This document shows positions 1-8,183 of a stretch of 64,000 nt of DNA, one piece after another. The notes beneath the pieces are model-generated. The model was not told the DNA's origin and ran no database searches. It was given only the letters and a program-made list of their open reading frames with translations. The position numbers and the translations under genes were made by a program. Source of the stretch: Planctomycetaceae bacterium. Lineage in GTDB: Bacteria; Planctomycetota; UBA1135; GCA-002686595. Numbering within the stretch: the stretch's first letter is position 1; every line of letters starts with the position of its first letter. The stretch covers positions 1-64,000 of the forward strand of contig WGMC01000020.1 of NCBI GenBank assembly GCA_016125265.1, given 5' to 3'.

Positions 1-380
1 CGCTTCGTGCGCCGGCCACCCACCCCGCCAGCCCTGCCAGCCGCCGTCTGGATCGACCCGCCCGCCAACGCCCAAGCGCTCCCGTAAACTCACCCGGGAA
101 CTGTCTCAAAGTCATTGACAACTTCCGGGGCGCCCTTAGCGCCGGCAGACATGCATGCGAACGTATGCGATGTCCGCAACGTTTGGATGCCGGTTCGGTG
201 GGGTCGCGACATCGGGGCGAGCAGGACGGGTAGGAGGAGATCCCGTGTAGGCCAGGGGGGTGCCTGGCTGACTCCCCCGGGGCGCTGGGTGCAACTCAGG
301 AGGAGTGAGTGGGTCTCTAGGCGTCGGGGACGGACGTGCGCACGGGCGTGGACCGTTCGTGGGCCAAGGACCTGTATCCA
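1..380. other. Window edge; no gene assigned
   Basis: The first 87 bases are open in frame 1 and end at TAA (85-87). They could be the last 28 codons of a gene starting outside the window, but no domain is visible. The remainder has only short overlapping frames on both strands, with no ribosome-binding site or recognisable domain. A TTGACA hexamer lies at 115-120 without a convincing -10 partner. Confidence 0.4.
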
Positions 381-414
381 AAAGTAGTCGATATGAACTA
401 CTTTCGGATATAAG
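381..414 (+). promoter_or_regulatory. Palindromic operator and -10 box, probably leaderless
   Basis: A perfect inverted repeat AAAGTAGT-N8-ACTACTTT occupies 381-404. It is followed by a TATAAG hexamer at 409-414, only six bases before the ATG at 421. If TATAAG is the -10 box, transcription would start at or next to the ATG, giving a leaderless mRNA. The palindrome would overlap the -35 region, as expected for autorepression by the winged-helix protein encoded next. The AT-rich palindrome stands out in this GC-rich DNA. No clear -35 hexamer is seen. Confidence 0.55.
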
Positions 415-420
415 TTGGGC

Positions 421-762
421 ATGGAAGCGAAGGTCAGGGGCGAAAAGCTGTTTGGGAGCTCTCGGCGGACGGAAGTGCTGTTGCTGCTGGCGATGGTGGG
501 GGAGTCCTATCCGTCGGAGTTGGCTCGGCTCTTGGGGGCGCCGCTTGTGTCGGTGACGAAGATCGTGGATGGGTTGGAGGAGGATGGAGTGGTGGCCAGT
601 CGGATGCTGGGGCGCACGCGGCGGGTCTCGTTGGAACCTCGGTTCCATGCGGCCAAAGCGTTGCAAGGGCTGCTCGTGCAGCTTGGGTCTTCCCATCCGG
701 TGGTGCAGGCTGCGGCGGCGCGTCGGCGCAGTCGGCCTCGGCGCAAGGGCAAGCCGCTGTGA
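421..762 (+). CDS. Winged helix-turn-helix regulator (ArsR/MarR-like)
   Basis: A 113-residue protein with a predicted helix-turn-helix at about residues 28-60 (SYPSELARLLGAPLVSVTKI region) and a wing at about 60-71 (ASRMLGRTRRVSLEP). It ends in a very basic tail (AAARRRSRPRRKGKPL). It is probably a DNA-binding repressor of its own operon, because an 8-bp-arm palindrome lies just upstream. A TTG two codons earlier (415) is in frame, but the ATG at 421 fits the promoter spacing better. Its stop overlaps the GTG of the next gene (GTGA, 759-762), so the two are translationally coupled. A regulator coupled to a nucleotidyltransferase-like protein resembles two-gene toxin-antitoxin or AbiE-like modules. 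The exact family is inferred from fold only. Confidence 0.7.
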   Translation: MEAKVRGEKLFGSSRRTEVLLLLAMVGESYPSELARLLGAPLVSVTKIVDGLEEDGVVASRMLGRTRRVSLEPRFHAAKALQGLLVQLGSSHPVVQAAAARRRSRPRRKGKPL

Positions 763-1315
763 CGATCCGCGCAGACAGTTCGATCCGTGAGATCGCCCTG
801 GCGGTCGGCACGGCCTTGGACCGGGTCGGGAGCGAGGCGGTTCTGACCGGCGGGGGGCCGCTTCGATCTACGCGCCCTTGGTCATCCAGTCGGACGACTT
901 GGACTTCGTGCTGAGGTGGACGCCCGATGGCTCACGAACCGAGGAGGCGCTCGCGGCGCTTGGTTTCTTGCGCAAACCGAAGGACGCGGCGTACCGCCAT
1001 CCGGCGACGTCGGTGTTCGTCGAGTTTGTGCGGGGGCCGCTGGCAATCGGCGACGAGATTCTTCGTCAATGGGACACGCTGAGAGAAGGTGGGCAAACGC
1101 TGCACCTCCTGACTCCGACCGACTCTTGTCGGGATCGACTGGCGGCGTTCTACCACTGGAACGATCGCAACGCGCTGCGCCAGGCGCTCTTTGTGGCGCA
1201 GGCGCAGCGCGAACGGATCGACGTCGAGCTCATCAGGCGCTGGAGCGACGCGGAGGGACACTCTAGGAGCTGCGTGGAGTTCTTGACGGCGTTTGGAGTT
1301 TCCGAGACTCGCTGA
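759..1315 (+). pseudogene. Nucleotidyltransferase-like protein, frameshifted at a G6 run
   Basis: Reading from GTG 759 gives a protein ending in ..SEAVLTGGG at a run of six G (852-857). The same protein continues in another frame as AASIYAPLVIQSDDLDFVLRW.. to the stop at 1313-1315. One extra G would join the halves into about 185 residues with the GG..A and DLD signature of minimal nucleotidyltransferases of the AbiEii/DUF6036 kind. The downstream half alone could start at TTG 878, but it would lose the GG motif. The GTG overlaps the upstream stop (GTGA). The break could be a sequencing error, a true pseudogene, programmed slippage or phase variation; the sequence alone cannot decide. The family assignment rests on motif and length. 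Confidence 0.6.
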
Positions 1316-1355
1316 CGTCCCGAGCTCCGGATGCGAAGCTGTGCGCCCGCGACGA

Positions 1356-2948
1356 TCAGTTGGGGTAGGAGTAGATCACGTCTGGCCCCAGGGGGATTCC
1401 TAGGGTCCAGAACGCTAGCAGGAAGAGGGTCCACGCGACCAGGAACAGGATGCTGTACGGCAGCATCAGCGAGATCAGCGTGCCGATGCCTGTCGACTTC
1501 GTGTAGCGCTTGCAGAAGACGACTACGAGCGGGAAGTACGGCATCAGGGGCGTGATGATGTTGGTGCACGAGTCGCCTACGCGGTAGGCGGCTTGCGTTA
1601 GCTCCGGGGAGATTCCGAGCTCCATCAGCATGGGGACGAAGATCGGCGAGAGCAGGCCCCATTTGGCGGAGGCGGAGCCTAGGACTAGGTTCACGCCGCC
1701 CGTTAGGCCGATGATGCCGACGATGGTCACTTGGCCGGGTAGGCCTAGGGCGGTCAGGATGCCGGCGCCTTTTAGGGCTAGGAGGGCGCCGAGGTTCGAG
1801 CGCGTGAAGGCGTCTAGGAACAGGGCGCAGAAGAACGCCATCACCAGGTAGTAGCCCATGCCTGCCATGGACTTGCTCATGCCTTGGATGACGTCGCGGT
1901 GGGTTTTGACGGTGCCGGCGGCGATGCCGAACGCGATCGCGGGGGCCAGGAAGAAGAGCAGGATCAGCGGCACGATGATCTTCATCAGCGGCGCGTTGAT
2001 GCTGGTGAGCGAGCCGAGCGAGTCGCGCAGGACCGAGGTTTCTGGCGCGGCGACGGCGACGAGGGCGCCGATGCAGAGGAGCAGCACGACGAAGGCCGCG
2101 AGTAGGCCGCGGCGCTCTGCTTTGGTGACCTCCCCCAACGCGGGCGCCTCCGCGTCGTCGCCGTCGATCGGCGTGTTCTTGAGGCGCGGCTCGATCACCT
2201 TGTCCGTCAACCACCACCCCACCAATACGATGAGCAGCGTCGATGCGCCGGTGAAGTAGATGTTGCAGAGCGGGTTGACCAGACGCGCAGGGTCGAGGAT
2301 CTGCGCCGCGCCTTGGGTGAATCCCTGCAGCAAGGGGTCGAGCGCGGAGGGCACGGGGTTCGCCGAGAAACCGCCCGAAACGCCCGCGAATGCGGCGGCG
2401 ATGCCGGCCAGGGGGTGGCGGCCCGCTCCGTGGAAGATCACGGCGCCGAGGGGGATGACGAGCACGTAGCCGGCGTCCACGGCGGAGTGGGAGAGGATCG
2501 CGACGAGGATCAGCGCGGGGGTGAGGAGTTGTTGGGGGGTGAAGTCGAGCAGGCCTTTGAGCGCGGCGTTGATGAGGCCGGTGCTCTCGGCGACGCCGAC
2601 GCCGAGGAGTGCGACGAGGACCACGCCGAGGGGCGCGAAGTTCATGAACGTCGAGACCATGCTCTGCAGGAACGCGAGCAGTGCTTTCGGGGCGAGCAGG
2701 TTCTCGACCATCAGGGGCTCGCCGGTGCGCGGGTTGAGCAGGGTCGTGGTGGCGCCGGTCGCGCGGTCGGTGCCTTCGAAGGGGCTGCCCGACAGCAGGG
2801 CCGAGATCACCCAGGTCGCCAGCATCAGGAGGAAGAAGAGGAGGGCAGGGTCGGGGAGCTTGTTGCCCACACGCTCGATCCAGCCGAGGAAGGCCGCGAG
2901 GGGGCCGCGGGGGGTGTCCGTGCTGGTGGGGGTCGTCGGTTGGGCCAT
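1356..2948 (-). CDS. AbgT family transporter
   Basis: A 530-residue polytopic inner-membrane protein of the AbgT family (E. coli AbgT takes up p-aminobenzoyl-glutamate; MtrF and YdaH are sulfonamide exporters). Family signatures are clear: the N-terminal VGNKLPDPALLFF segment, VGVAESTGLINAALK, SAVDAGYVLVIPLGA, and the C-terminal GDSCTNIITPLMPYFPLV and LMLPYSILFLVAWTL segments. Length matches the family. The ATG at 2948 gives a short polar N-terminus before the first membrane helix. It is convergent with the gene pair at 421-1315, with a 40-base gap. The substrate cannot be told from sequence; amino-benzoyl-glutamate, a related folate fragment or a short peptide are possible. Confidence 0.92.
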   Translation of the reverse strand: MAQPTTPTSTDTPRGPLAAFLGWIERVGNKLPDPALLFFLLMLATWVISALLSGSPFEGTDRATGATTTLLNPRTGEPLMVENLLAPKALLAFLQSMVSTFMNFAPLGVVLVALLGVGVAESTGLINAALKGLLDFTPQQLLTPALILVAILSHSAVDAGYVLVIPLGAVIFHGAGRHPLAGIAAAFAGVSGGFSANPVPSALDPLLQGFTQGAAQILDPARLVNPLCNIYFTGASTLLIVLVGWWLTDKVIEPRLKNTPIDGDDAEAPALGEVTKAERRGLLAAFVVLLLCIGALVAVAAPETSVLRDSLGSLTSINAPLMKIIVPLILLFFLAPAIAFGIAAGTVKTHRDVIQGMSKSMAGMGYYLVMAFFCALFLDAFTRSNLGALLALKGAGILTALGLPGQVTIVGIIGLTGGVNLVLGSASAKWGLLSPIFVPMLMELGISPELTQAAYRVGDSCTNIITPLMPYFPLVVVFCKRYTKSTGIGTLISLMLPYSILFLVAWTLFLLAFWTLGIPLGPDVIYSYPN

Positions 2949-3104
2949 GGGGGGGCGGGTGCGGGACGGGGGAGGGCCGCGGGTGGTCGCCGTGTGGCCG
3001 GTGGGAGCGAGGCGTCGCGGGCGGAGCCGGGACGGAGACTACCCGGGTGGGCGCGGGGCGCCAATGGCGGGGGGGATGGGTGGGAGGGGGGGCGACGGGC
3101 GGCC

Positions 3105-3137
3105 TGTAGGGGCGCGGCCCCGTCCGCGCCCAAGGGG
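3105..3137 (+). repeat. Palindromic element B
   Basis: Copy of TGTAGGGGCGCGG-CCCCGT-CCGCGCCCAAGGGG with an 8-bp GC stem. It lies in the 554-base gap 2949-3502, which holds no gene and is mostly made of repeats of this family. Confidence 0.85.
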
Positions 3138-3203
3138 CGACGGGGGTGGGGCGGCGCGACGGCCTCCTACGCAAGGACGCGCGCATGTCGTCGCGACGGT
3201 CCG

Positions 3204-3302
3204 CCGGGTGCGCGGGCCTCCAGGCCCGCCTTGGAGCGCGTTCGATCGTGCATCGGGGGACGCCCCTCTCCCCAAGGCGGGCCTGGAGGCCCGCGCACCC
3301 GG
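3204..3302. repeat. Inverted pair of element A
   Basis: Two copies of the A motif face each other: CCGGGTGCGCGGGCCTCC at 3204-3221 and its inverse ending at 3302. They enclose about 40 bases. Each half also forms its own hairpin (GCGGGCC-N4-GGCCCGC). No element B is present between the halves here. Confidence 0.85.
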
Positions 3303-3384
3303 CTCTCGCGCGCATGGCCCGCGCACCCGGCTCTCGCGCGCATGGCCCGCGCACCCGGCCCGCGCACCCGGCCCGCGCACCCGG
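3290..3384 (+). repeat. Tandem CCCGCGCACCCGG array
   Basis: The outer 13 bases of the A' half, CCCGCGCACCCGG, recur at 3290, 3318, 3346, 3359 and 3372. The first two intervals are 28 bases because an insert, CTCTCGCGCGCATGG, is repeated with the unit. The array looks like a local expansion of the element end. Confidence 0.8.
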
Positions 3385-3450
3385 CCTGCGCGCGTGGCGG
3401 GGGGGACGTTGCTGCGTCGGTCGGGGGTCGCGGCGACTGTGGTTCGCGGG

Positions 3451-3494
3451 GCGGTCTGTAGGGGCGCGGACGGGGCCGCGCCCCTACAGACCGC
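3451..3494. repeat. Element B as a perfect 19-bp inverted repeat
   Basis: GCGGTCTGTAGGGGCGCGG (3451-3469) pairs perfectly with 3476-3494 around the loop ACGGGG. This is the most symmetrical B copy in the window. It starts nine bases past the stop codon of the minus-strand lipoprotein gene, where it could act as a 3' hairpin or terminator. Confidence 0.85.
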
Positions 3495-3502
3495 ACGTTT
3501 GG

Positions 3503-4243
3503 TCAGCGGGTTCGGGTGCCCAGCAGTTGTTCCAGCCATTGCGTGCCCAGGGTGGCTGCGTCGTCCAGCAGGTCGCTTAGGCCGCGCGGCAGGTGTTGGC
3601 GGTGGAACGTGGCGCGGTCGGGGGCCTCGCGTTCGAGGTGCTCCAGGTCCATCGCGCCGACCGCGCGCGGCGCGGTGGCGTCGGTCGCGGCGGCGCCCGC
3701 GGCTTGGGCCAGTGCTTGGCCGTCCGTGCGGCCCTCGGCCATTGCCGCAGCGAGGCCGTACACACGCACTTCGAGTTCGTAGCTCTGGTGCCCCGCATAC
3801 GCCGACACCACCAGGTGGAACTCGCCGCCGTGGCCGATGGTCAGCGCGCCCGATTCCCACGAGCCGTCGCTCGTGTAGAGGCCGACGTACTCGCCGAGGT
3901 ACGGGTCGTACACCGAGAGGTCGAGATCGCCGTAACCCCACGTCGGCAACAGCTCGAACTCCACGTAGAGATCGCCGTACGCCGCGAACGCAAACCCGTC
4001 GAAGGGGTCGTACCACGCCGACGCGTCGCCGCGCAGCACGAACGTCTCGCCGGCGGTGATCGGGCCCACCGCGGTCGGAAAGCTGGGGTCGTTGTTGGGC
4101 TCGTCCTCGGCGAGGTACACCGTCGGCGGCAGGCTCGGTTGCGGTTCCACGACGACGTTGTCGACCTTGCCGTGGCACGCAAGGGCGACGGGCAGAAGGA
4201 CCGGTAGAAGCAGGCGGGCAGCGTGGCCGGGTTGCTGTTCCAT
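3503..4243 (-). CDS. Lipoprotein with PPC-like domain
   Basis: A 246-residue protein with a lipoprotein signal ending in LPVALAC (Cys23), so it should be lipidated and exported. Residues about 47-165 begin with EDEPNNDPSFPTA and continue GETFVLRGDASAWYDPFDGFAF, the pattern of bacterial pre-peptidase C-terminal (PPC) or related beta-sandwich domains. The C-terminal third is Ala- and charge-rich without a recognisable domain. No catalytic motif is seen, so a structural or binding role is likely. The gene is divergent from the beta-helix gene at 4540, and its 3' end abuts a palindromic repeat. Confidence 0.65.
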   Translation of the reverse strand: MEQQPGHAARLLLPVLLPVALACHGKVDNVVVEPQPSLPPTVYLAEDEPNNDPSFPTAVGPITAGETFVLRGDASAWYDPFDGFAFAAYGDLYVEFELLPTWGYGDLDLSVYDPYLGEYVGLYTSDGSWESGALTIGHGGEFHLVVSAYAGHQSYELEVRVYGLAAAMAEGRTDGQALAQAAGAAATDATAPRAVGAMDLEHLEREAPDRATFHRQHLPRGLSDLLDDAATLGTQWLEQLLGTRTR

Positions 4244-4539
4244 GGGGGGCTCGCGGAGGAGGTGGCTGGTGGGTGCGCTGTCCTCCTGGGGAGAACCCTA
4301 GGGGACACCGCTGTGGCCCTTCGGGAGGACAGGTTCGTTGGTCTGTGTGGCTCGTGGGGGCCGTGGGAGCGCCCCGCACCACACCGAACGCAAGGTCCGT
4401 GCCGCGCATGCGGGCGAAGAAATCCGCGCATCTCGGAGATCCAGCGCAGAGCGGCCGGCGTAGCCCACGTGCCTTCACGCACTTCCAAGGTCGGTGGTCC
4501 CCGCCGACTTCACTCCCACAGCGAAACGCTGCATTCCCG

Positions 4540-6306
4540 ATGCAATACCAACCCCTTCGACTCGGCGCCTTCGCCGCAGGACTCGTGCTCACCGCCAGCG
4601 GCAGCGCCCTGGCCCAAGTGACCTACAACGTCAACACCACCCAGGACACAGTCGACGCGAACCCTGGCGACGGTGTCGCCGCGGACGCGAACGGCAACAC
4701 GTCGCTGCGCGCGGCGATCATGGAGGCCAACGCGAGTGGTGTGGCCACCAACGTGCAGCTCGCCTCAGGCGCCACGTACCTTTTGGGCCTCGCCGGATCC
4801 GGTGAGGACGCCGCTGCGACCGGCGATTTGGACATCACCGGCATGGTCAAGGTCAGCGGCGACATGACGGTGATCGACGGCCTCGGCCAGGACCGCATCT
4901 TCGACGTGTTCGTCGGCGCGCGGCTCAGCCTCAGCGGCCTGACTCTCACGGGCGGCGCCGTGCAGGCGGCGAACGGCGGTGCGATCCGCAACGTGGGTGA
5001 CACCGACATGGTGTGGACGCGGATCGAGAATTCCTCGGCCCTCGGCACCGCGGCGTCGGGCGGCGCGGTGTTCAACTCAGGCACGCTGCGCGCCCTGTTC
5101 TCGACCTTCGAAGGCAACAGCGCCGAGCGCGCCGGTGGCGCCATCGAGGCAGCCGGTGGCACCACGGACGTCGACGACAGTGTGTTCCTCACGAACACCT
5201 GCGGCCCCAACCCGGGCAACGGCGGTGCGTTCCACCTGACCGGTCCCGGCATCGTCGACTTCAAGGGCTCGCGCTTCGAAGGCAACGTCGCCGCTTCGGA
5301 AGGCGGCGGCCTCTGGAACTCGGCGGCGGGTTTGATGCGCGTCGAGCAGTGCCAGGTCCTCAACAACACCGCCAACGGCATGGCCGCGGACAACGGCGGC
5401 GGCGGCCTGTTCAACGACGGTGGGTTCCTCGACGTGCAGGGTTCGGTGGTGCTCGGCAACGCTGCGCCCATGGGCTCGGGCTCGGGCGGCGGCATGTTCA
5501 ACAACGCAGGCACGCTCAACGTCCTGCGCACCATCGTCGAGGGCAACCGCTCGAACCGCGCTGGCGGCGGCATCGAGGCGCTGGTCGGCAACACGTCCGT
5601 GCGCTTCAGCGCGCTCGTCGGCAACGACACCGGCGCCGCGCCGGGCAACGGCGGCGGCCTGCACCTGACCGGTGCCGGCAACGTGCTCGTCGAGCGCAGC
5701 CGCGTGCTGGGCAACACCGCGTCGGCCGAGGGCGGTGGCCTTTGGAACTCGTCGACCGGGTTCATGCTCGTGCTGGACTCCGGTGTGTCCGACAACACCG
5801 CCAGTGGCGCGGCTTCGGACCAGGGCGGCGGCGGCCTCTTCAACGACGGCGGCCTGATGCGTGTCGAGCGCACCAACGTCAACAACAACCTGGCCGACGG
5901 AATGGCGGGTTCGGGCGGCGGCGCGTTCAACAACGGCGGCACGCTTTCGCTGATCTCGTGCAACATGATCGGCAACGATTGCCGCCGCGCCGGCGGTGGT
6001 GTCGAGGCTCTGGCCGGCACCACGACCCTCGTGGACGTCAAGCTCGAGGGCAACTCGACGGGCGCCGCGCCGGGCAACGGCGGTGGTCTGCACCTGACCG
6101 GTGCCGGTTACGTGACGCTGCTGAACGGATCGGTGCGCGAGAACAGCGCCGCCAACGAGGGCGGCGGCCTGTGGAACTCCGGCACGGGCACGATGTACGT
6201 GACCTCGGTGGCGATCGGCGCCAACACCTCGCCGAAGGGGCCGGACCTCTTCAACGTGGGTGGCACGTTCCTGGTCGACGGCGTGCCGGTTCCCGTGCTG
6301 CCCTGA
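4540..6306 (+). CDS. Secreted right-handed beta-helix protein with CSLREA-like start
   Basis: A 588-residue secreted protein. The ATG at 4540 is followed by a signal peptide cleaved after ALA (residue 25). Residues 53-64 (NTSLRAAIMEAN) match the CSLREA-type motif that opens many bacterial beta-helix surface proteins. The body is a series of Gly/Asn-rich coils such as GGGLFNDGG and GGGLWNSSTG, typical of Chlamydia-Pmp-like or pectate-lyase-like parallel helices. These coils fall into a super-repeat of exactly 143 codons: GNGG-HLTG blocks begin at 5215, 5644 and 6073. No enzyme active site is visible, so adhesion or surface structure is likely. The reading frame extends upstream to 4273, but that part lacks a signal peptide. 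Confidence 0.8.
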   Translation: MQYQPLRLGAFAAGLVLTASGSALAQVTYNVNTTQDTVDANPGDGVAADANGNTSLRAAIMEANASGVATNVQLASGATYLLGLAGSGEDAAATGDLDITGMVKVSGDMTVIDGLGQDRIFDVFVGARLSLSGLTLTGGAVQAANGGAIRNVGDTDMVWTRIENSSALGTAASGGAVFNSGTLRALFSTFEGNSAERAGGAIEAAGGTTDVDDSVFLTNTCGPNPGNGGAFHLTGPGIVDFKGSRFEGNVAASEGGGLWNSAAGLMRVEQCQVLNNTANGMAADNGGGGLFNDGGFLDVQGSVVLGNAAPMGSGSGGGMFNNAGTLNVLRTIVEGNRSNRAGGGIEALVGNTSVRFSALVGNDTGAAPGNGGGLHLTGAGNVLVERSRVLGNTASAEGGGLWNSSTGFMLVLDSGVSDNTASGAASDQGGGGLFNDGGLMRVERTNVNNNLADGMAGSGGGAFNNGGTLSLISCNMIGNDCRRAGGGVEALAGTTTLVDVKLEGNSTGAAPGNGGGLHLTGAGYVTLLNGSVRENSAANEGGGLWNSGTGTMYVTSVAIGANTSPKGPDLFNVGGTFLVDGVPVPVLP

Positions 6307-6340
6307 GGGCCCCGTGCTGCCCTGAGGGCATCGGATCGGC

Positions 6341-6399
6341 TCCTGACTGCCCCGCATCCCGCGCTGTCGTGCGGGGTGCGGGGCAGTGCCCGTTCAGGA
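6341..6399. terminator. Bidirectional hairpin between convergent genes
   Basis: A 16-bp stem (CTGCCCCGCATCCCGC at 6347-6362 against 6371-6386, one G-T wobble) has an 8-base loop. TCCTGA/TCAGGA arms outside it (6341-6346 and 6394-6399) extend the symmetry, and the right arm includes the stop codon of the minus-strand gene. Its place between two gene ends suggests a shared terminator; there is no T tract. Just upstream, CCCGTGCTGCCCTGAGGG is duplicated around the stop of the beta-helix gene. Confidence 0.65.
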
Positions 6400-7551
6400 G
6401 TCGCGGGTGGGGATGGTCGGCGCTTTGACCCACGCCGCGCGCGGCGGCAGGTCGGGAGCGACCATCGCCCACATCGCCATCGCGGTGCCGAAACTTTCCG
6501 AGCGCGGGAACACTCGGTCGTTCCAACCGCCCGAGGGTTCGCGCACCTCGGCCAGGCGCTCGAGCAGTTGCCGGCGCAACGGAGCGCGGCGCTCCTCGTC
6601 CAAGTGTTCGATGCAAATGCCCGCGTAGGCGTGGGCGTAGAAGAAGTAGTACGGCGCGACGCCGTAGGGCGGCACGTGGGTGCCGGTGCCCCTGCGGCGC
6701 TTCTCGAGCCACTCCCAGTGCTCGAAAAAACGTTCGAGCGCGAACTCGATGCGCGCGGCGTCGCCGCGGCCGCCCAGGTAGAGGGCGAGCTCGGCCACGG
6801 GGCTGCGGCCGATCGCGCCCTGCCACGCGTCGGCGGAGGGCCTGCTCGTGTAGGCAAACGCGCCGACTTCCGCGCGGCCCTTCGCCAGGCCGTCGAGCGC
6901 CGCTTCGACCACGTCGGTGTCGACCGCGAATCCCTGCGCCCGCGCGTCGAACAGCGCCAGCAGGATCGGCGCCGTCATGAAGGGCGACGCGGGGCTTTGG
7001 GGGCCTTGCGCGCGCGCGTAGTTCCAGCCGCCGCTCGCCGCCAGCGCGGTGGATTCGAGGCGCACGATCAGGTCCTGGATGGTGCGGTCGACGGTTTGGC
7101 GCTGCGGATCGTCGGGCTTGGCGGAGTTGCGCCAGCGCAGGAGGAACTCGAGCGCGTAGGCCTGGCCCCAGCCGCGCACGTCGTACGAGCCGCGGAACGC
7201 CGCCGTCAGGTCCTTGCCGTCGACCTCGCGCAGCACGAAGTTGAGGGCGCGACGGAGTGCCTCGTGCACTTCGGCTGCGTCGGCGTCGTCGGGCGGCGCC
7301 GTCAGCAGTAGGGCCAGGGCGCCGATGGCCGTGCCGCCCACGCGGTAGCCCGGCGGGATCGCGCCGCGCTCGCGGTACACACCCTCGTAGGGCCATTCGG
7401 CGGGCTCGCTCGACTTGGGGTCGCTCAGGTCCTCCTGGCGCTCGACCAGAAGCGCCGCGCCGCGGCGCAGGGCCGCTTCGGTGTCGAAGTGAGGGGGCGG
7501 CGCGCCCTGCGGCGGGGCCAACAACAGCACAAGAGCGAGGCCAGTTCCCAT
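6394..7551 (-). CDS. Secreted alpha-alpha toroid (prenyltransferase/squalene oxidase-like repeat) protein
   Basis: A 385-residue protein with a short hydrophobic N-terminus (GTGLALVLLLAPPQG), suggesting export. The rest is helical with repeated motifs such as GGWNYAR, WGQAYALEFLLRW and PSGGWNDRVF, as in terpenoid cyclase/prenyltransferase-type toroids. The catalytic acid motifs of squalene-hopene cyclase (DxDD) are not visible, so a non-cyclase role is likely, as for many planctomycete proteins annotated only as prenyltransferase-repeat proteins. It is convergent with the beta-helix gene and divergent from the small membrane protein at 7618. Confidence 0.65.
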   Translation of the reverse strand: MGTGLALVLLLAPPQGAPPPHFDTEAALRRGAALLVERQEDLSDPKSSEPAEWPYEGVYRERGAIPPGYRVGGTAIGALALLLTAPPDDADAAEVHEALRRALNFVLREVDGKDLTAAFRGSYDVRGWGQAYALEFLLRWRNSAKPDDPQRQTVDRTIQDLIVRLESTALAASGGWNYARAQGPQSPASPFMTAPILLALFDARAQGFAVDTDVVEAALDGLAKGRAEVGAFAYTSRPSADAWQGAIGRSPVAELALYLGGRGDAARIEFALERFFEHWEWLEKRRRGTGTHVPPYGVAPYYFFYAHAYAGICIEHLDEERRAPLRRQLLERLAEVREPSGGWNDRVFPRSESFGTAMAMWAMVAPDLPPRAAWVKAPTIPTRDS

Positions 7552-7617
7552 GGGCTCCGACCTTACCAGCGGATGCCGTGGCGCGGGGGCGGCGCGCCTG
7601 CGCTAGGCTCTTCGGTT

Positions 7618-8070
7618 ATGGCACAAACCCCGCGCCCCCTCGACTCCGCCGCCCTCAAGCCCATCGGAATGGCCCTCCTCATGGGCGCCACGGCGTTCAC
7701 GGCGGTGGCCGTCGCCATGCCCTGGATCGCGCCGCCCGACGGTAGCGCGCCTTCCGACGTCGAACTCGTCGAGCTGCTGTCGCTGGTGAACCTCGTGCTG
7801 TTCCTGAGCCTGCTGCCGGGGGCGTTCTATCTGCCCGCGAGACTGGCGGTCTCCTCCCCGAACCCCATGGCCAGCCGGCGCATCGTCCGTTGGGCGCTGC
7901 TCGAGGGTGCGGCGCTGTTCGGCGGGGTGGTGCTGCTGCTGGCGGGCCTCCAGGGTGTGCTGCCGGGCCAGTCCGTCTACTACCTCAATGTGGTGCCCTA
8001 TCTGGCGTTTGCGTTCCTGCTGATTGGCGATCTGGTGAACCCGACGGGCCCCGGCGCCGGGTCGAAGTAG
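7618..8070 (+). CDS. Small four-helix membrane protein, unknown function
   Basis: A 150-residue protein with four hydrophobic segments, at about residues 16-38, 48-70, 88-110 and 120-140, separated by short polar loops. No family is recognised. The ATG at 7618 is chosen because the frame upstream (to 7489) is polar and overlaps the divergent promoter region. The start lies 66 bases from the start of the divergent toroid-repeat gene. Confidence 0.65.
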   Translation: MAQTPRPLDSAALKPIGMALLMGATAFTAVAVAMPWIAPPDGSAPSDVELVELLSLVNLVLFLSLLPGAFYLPARLAVSSPNPMASRRIVRWALLEGAALFGGVVLLLAGLQGVLPGQSVYYLNVVPYLAFAFLLIGDLVNPTGPGAGSK

Positions 8071-8183
8071 GCCGGGCCAAGTTCGGGATTTCGGGCAGAG
8101 TGTCTGGGGCGGCGGCTAGGCTCGAGCGCCTCGAGGGGCCGCGCGGCCCCTGGTTTTGTCCCAGCCCAAGCCCCCGCCGTCCC

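Noticed and set aside
3290..3384. Tandem repeats resembling a CRISPR array
   Set aside because: The units are 13-28 bases with no unique spacers of constant length, they derive from the end of element A, and no cas gene is present.
2313..3461. Large plus-strand open frame of 382 codons
   Set aside because: It is antisense to the AbgT gene and then runs through repeats. It has no domain and arises from high GC content, like many other long shadow frames here.
6394..7551. Annotation as squalene-hopene cyclase
   Set aside because: Only the toroid repeats are seen; the DxDD catalytic motif is absent and the protein is much too short.
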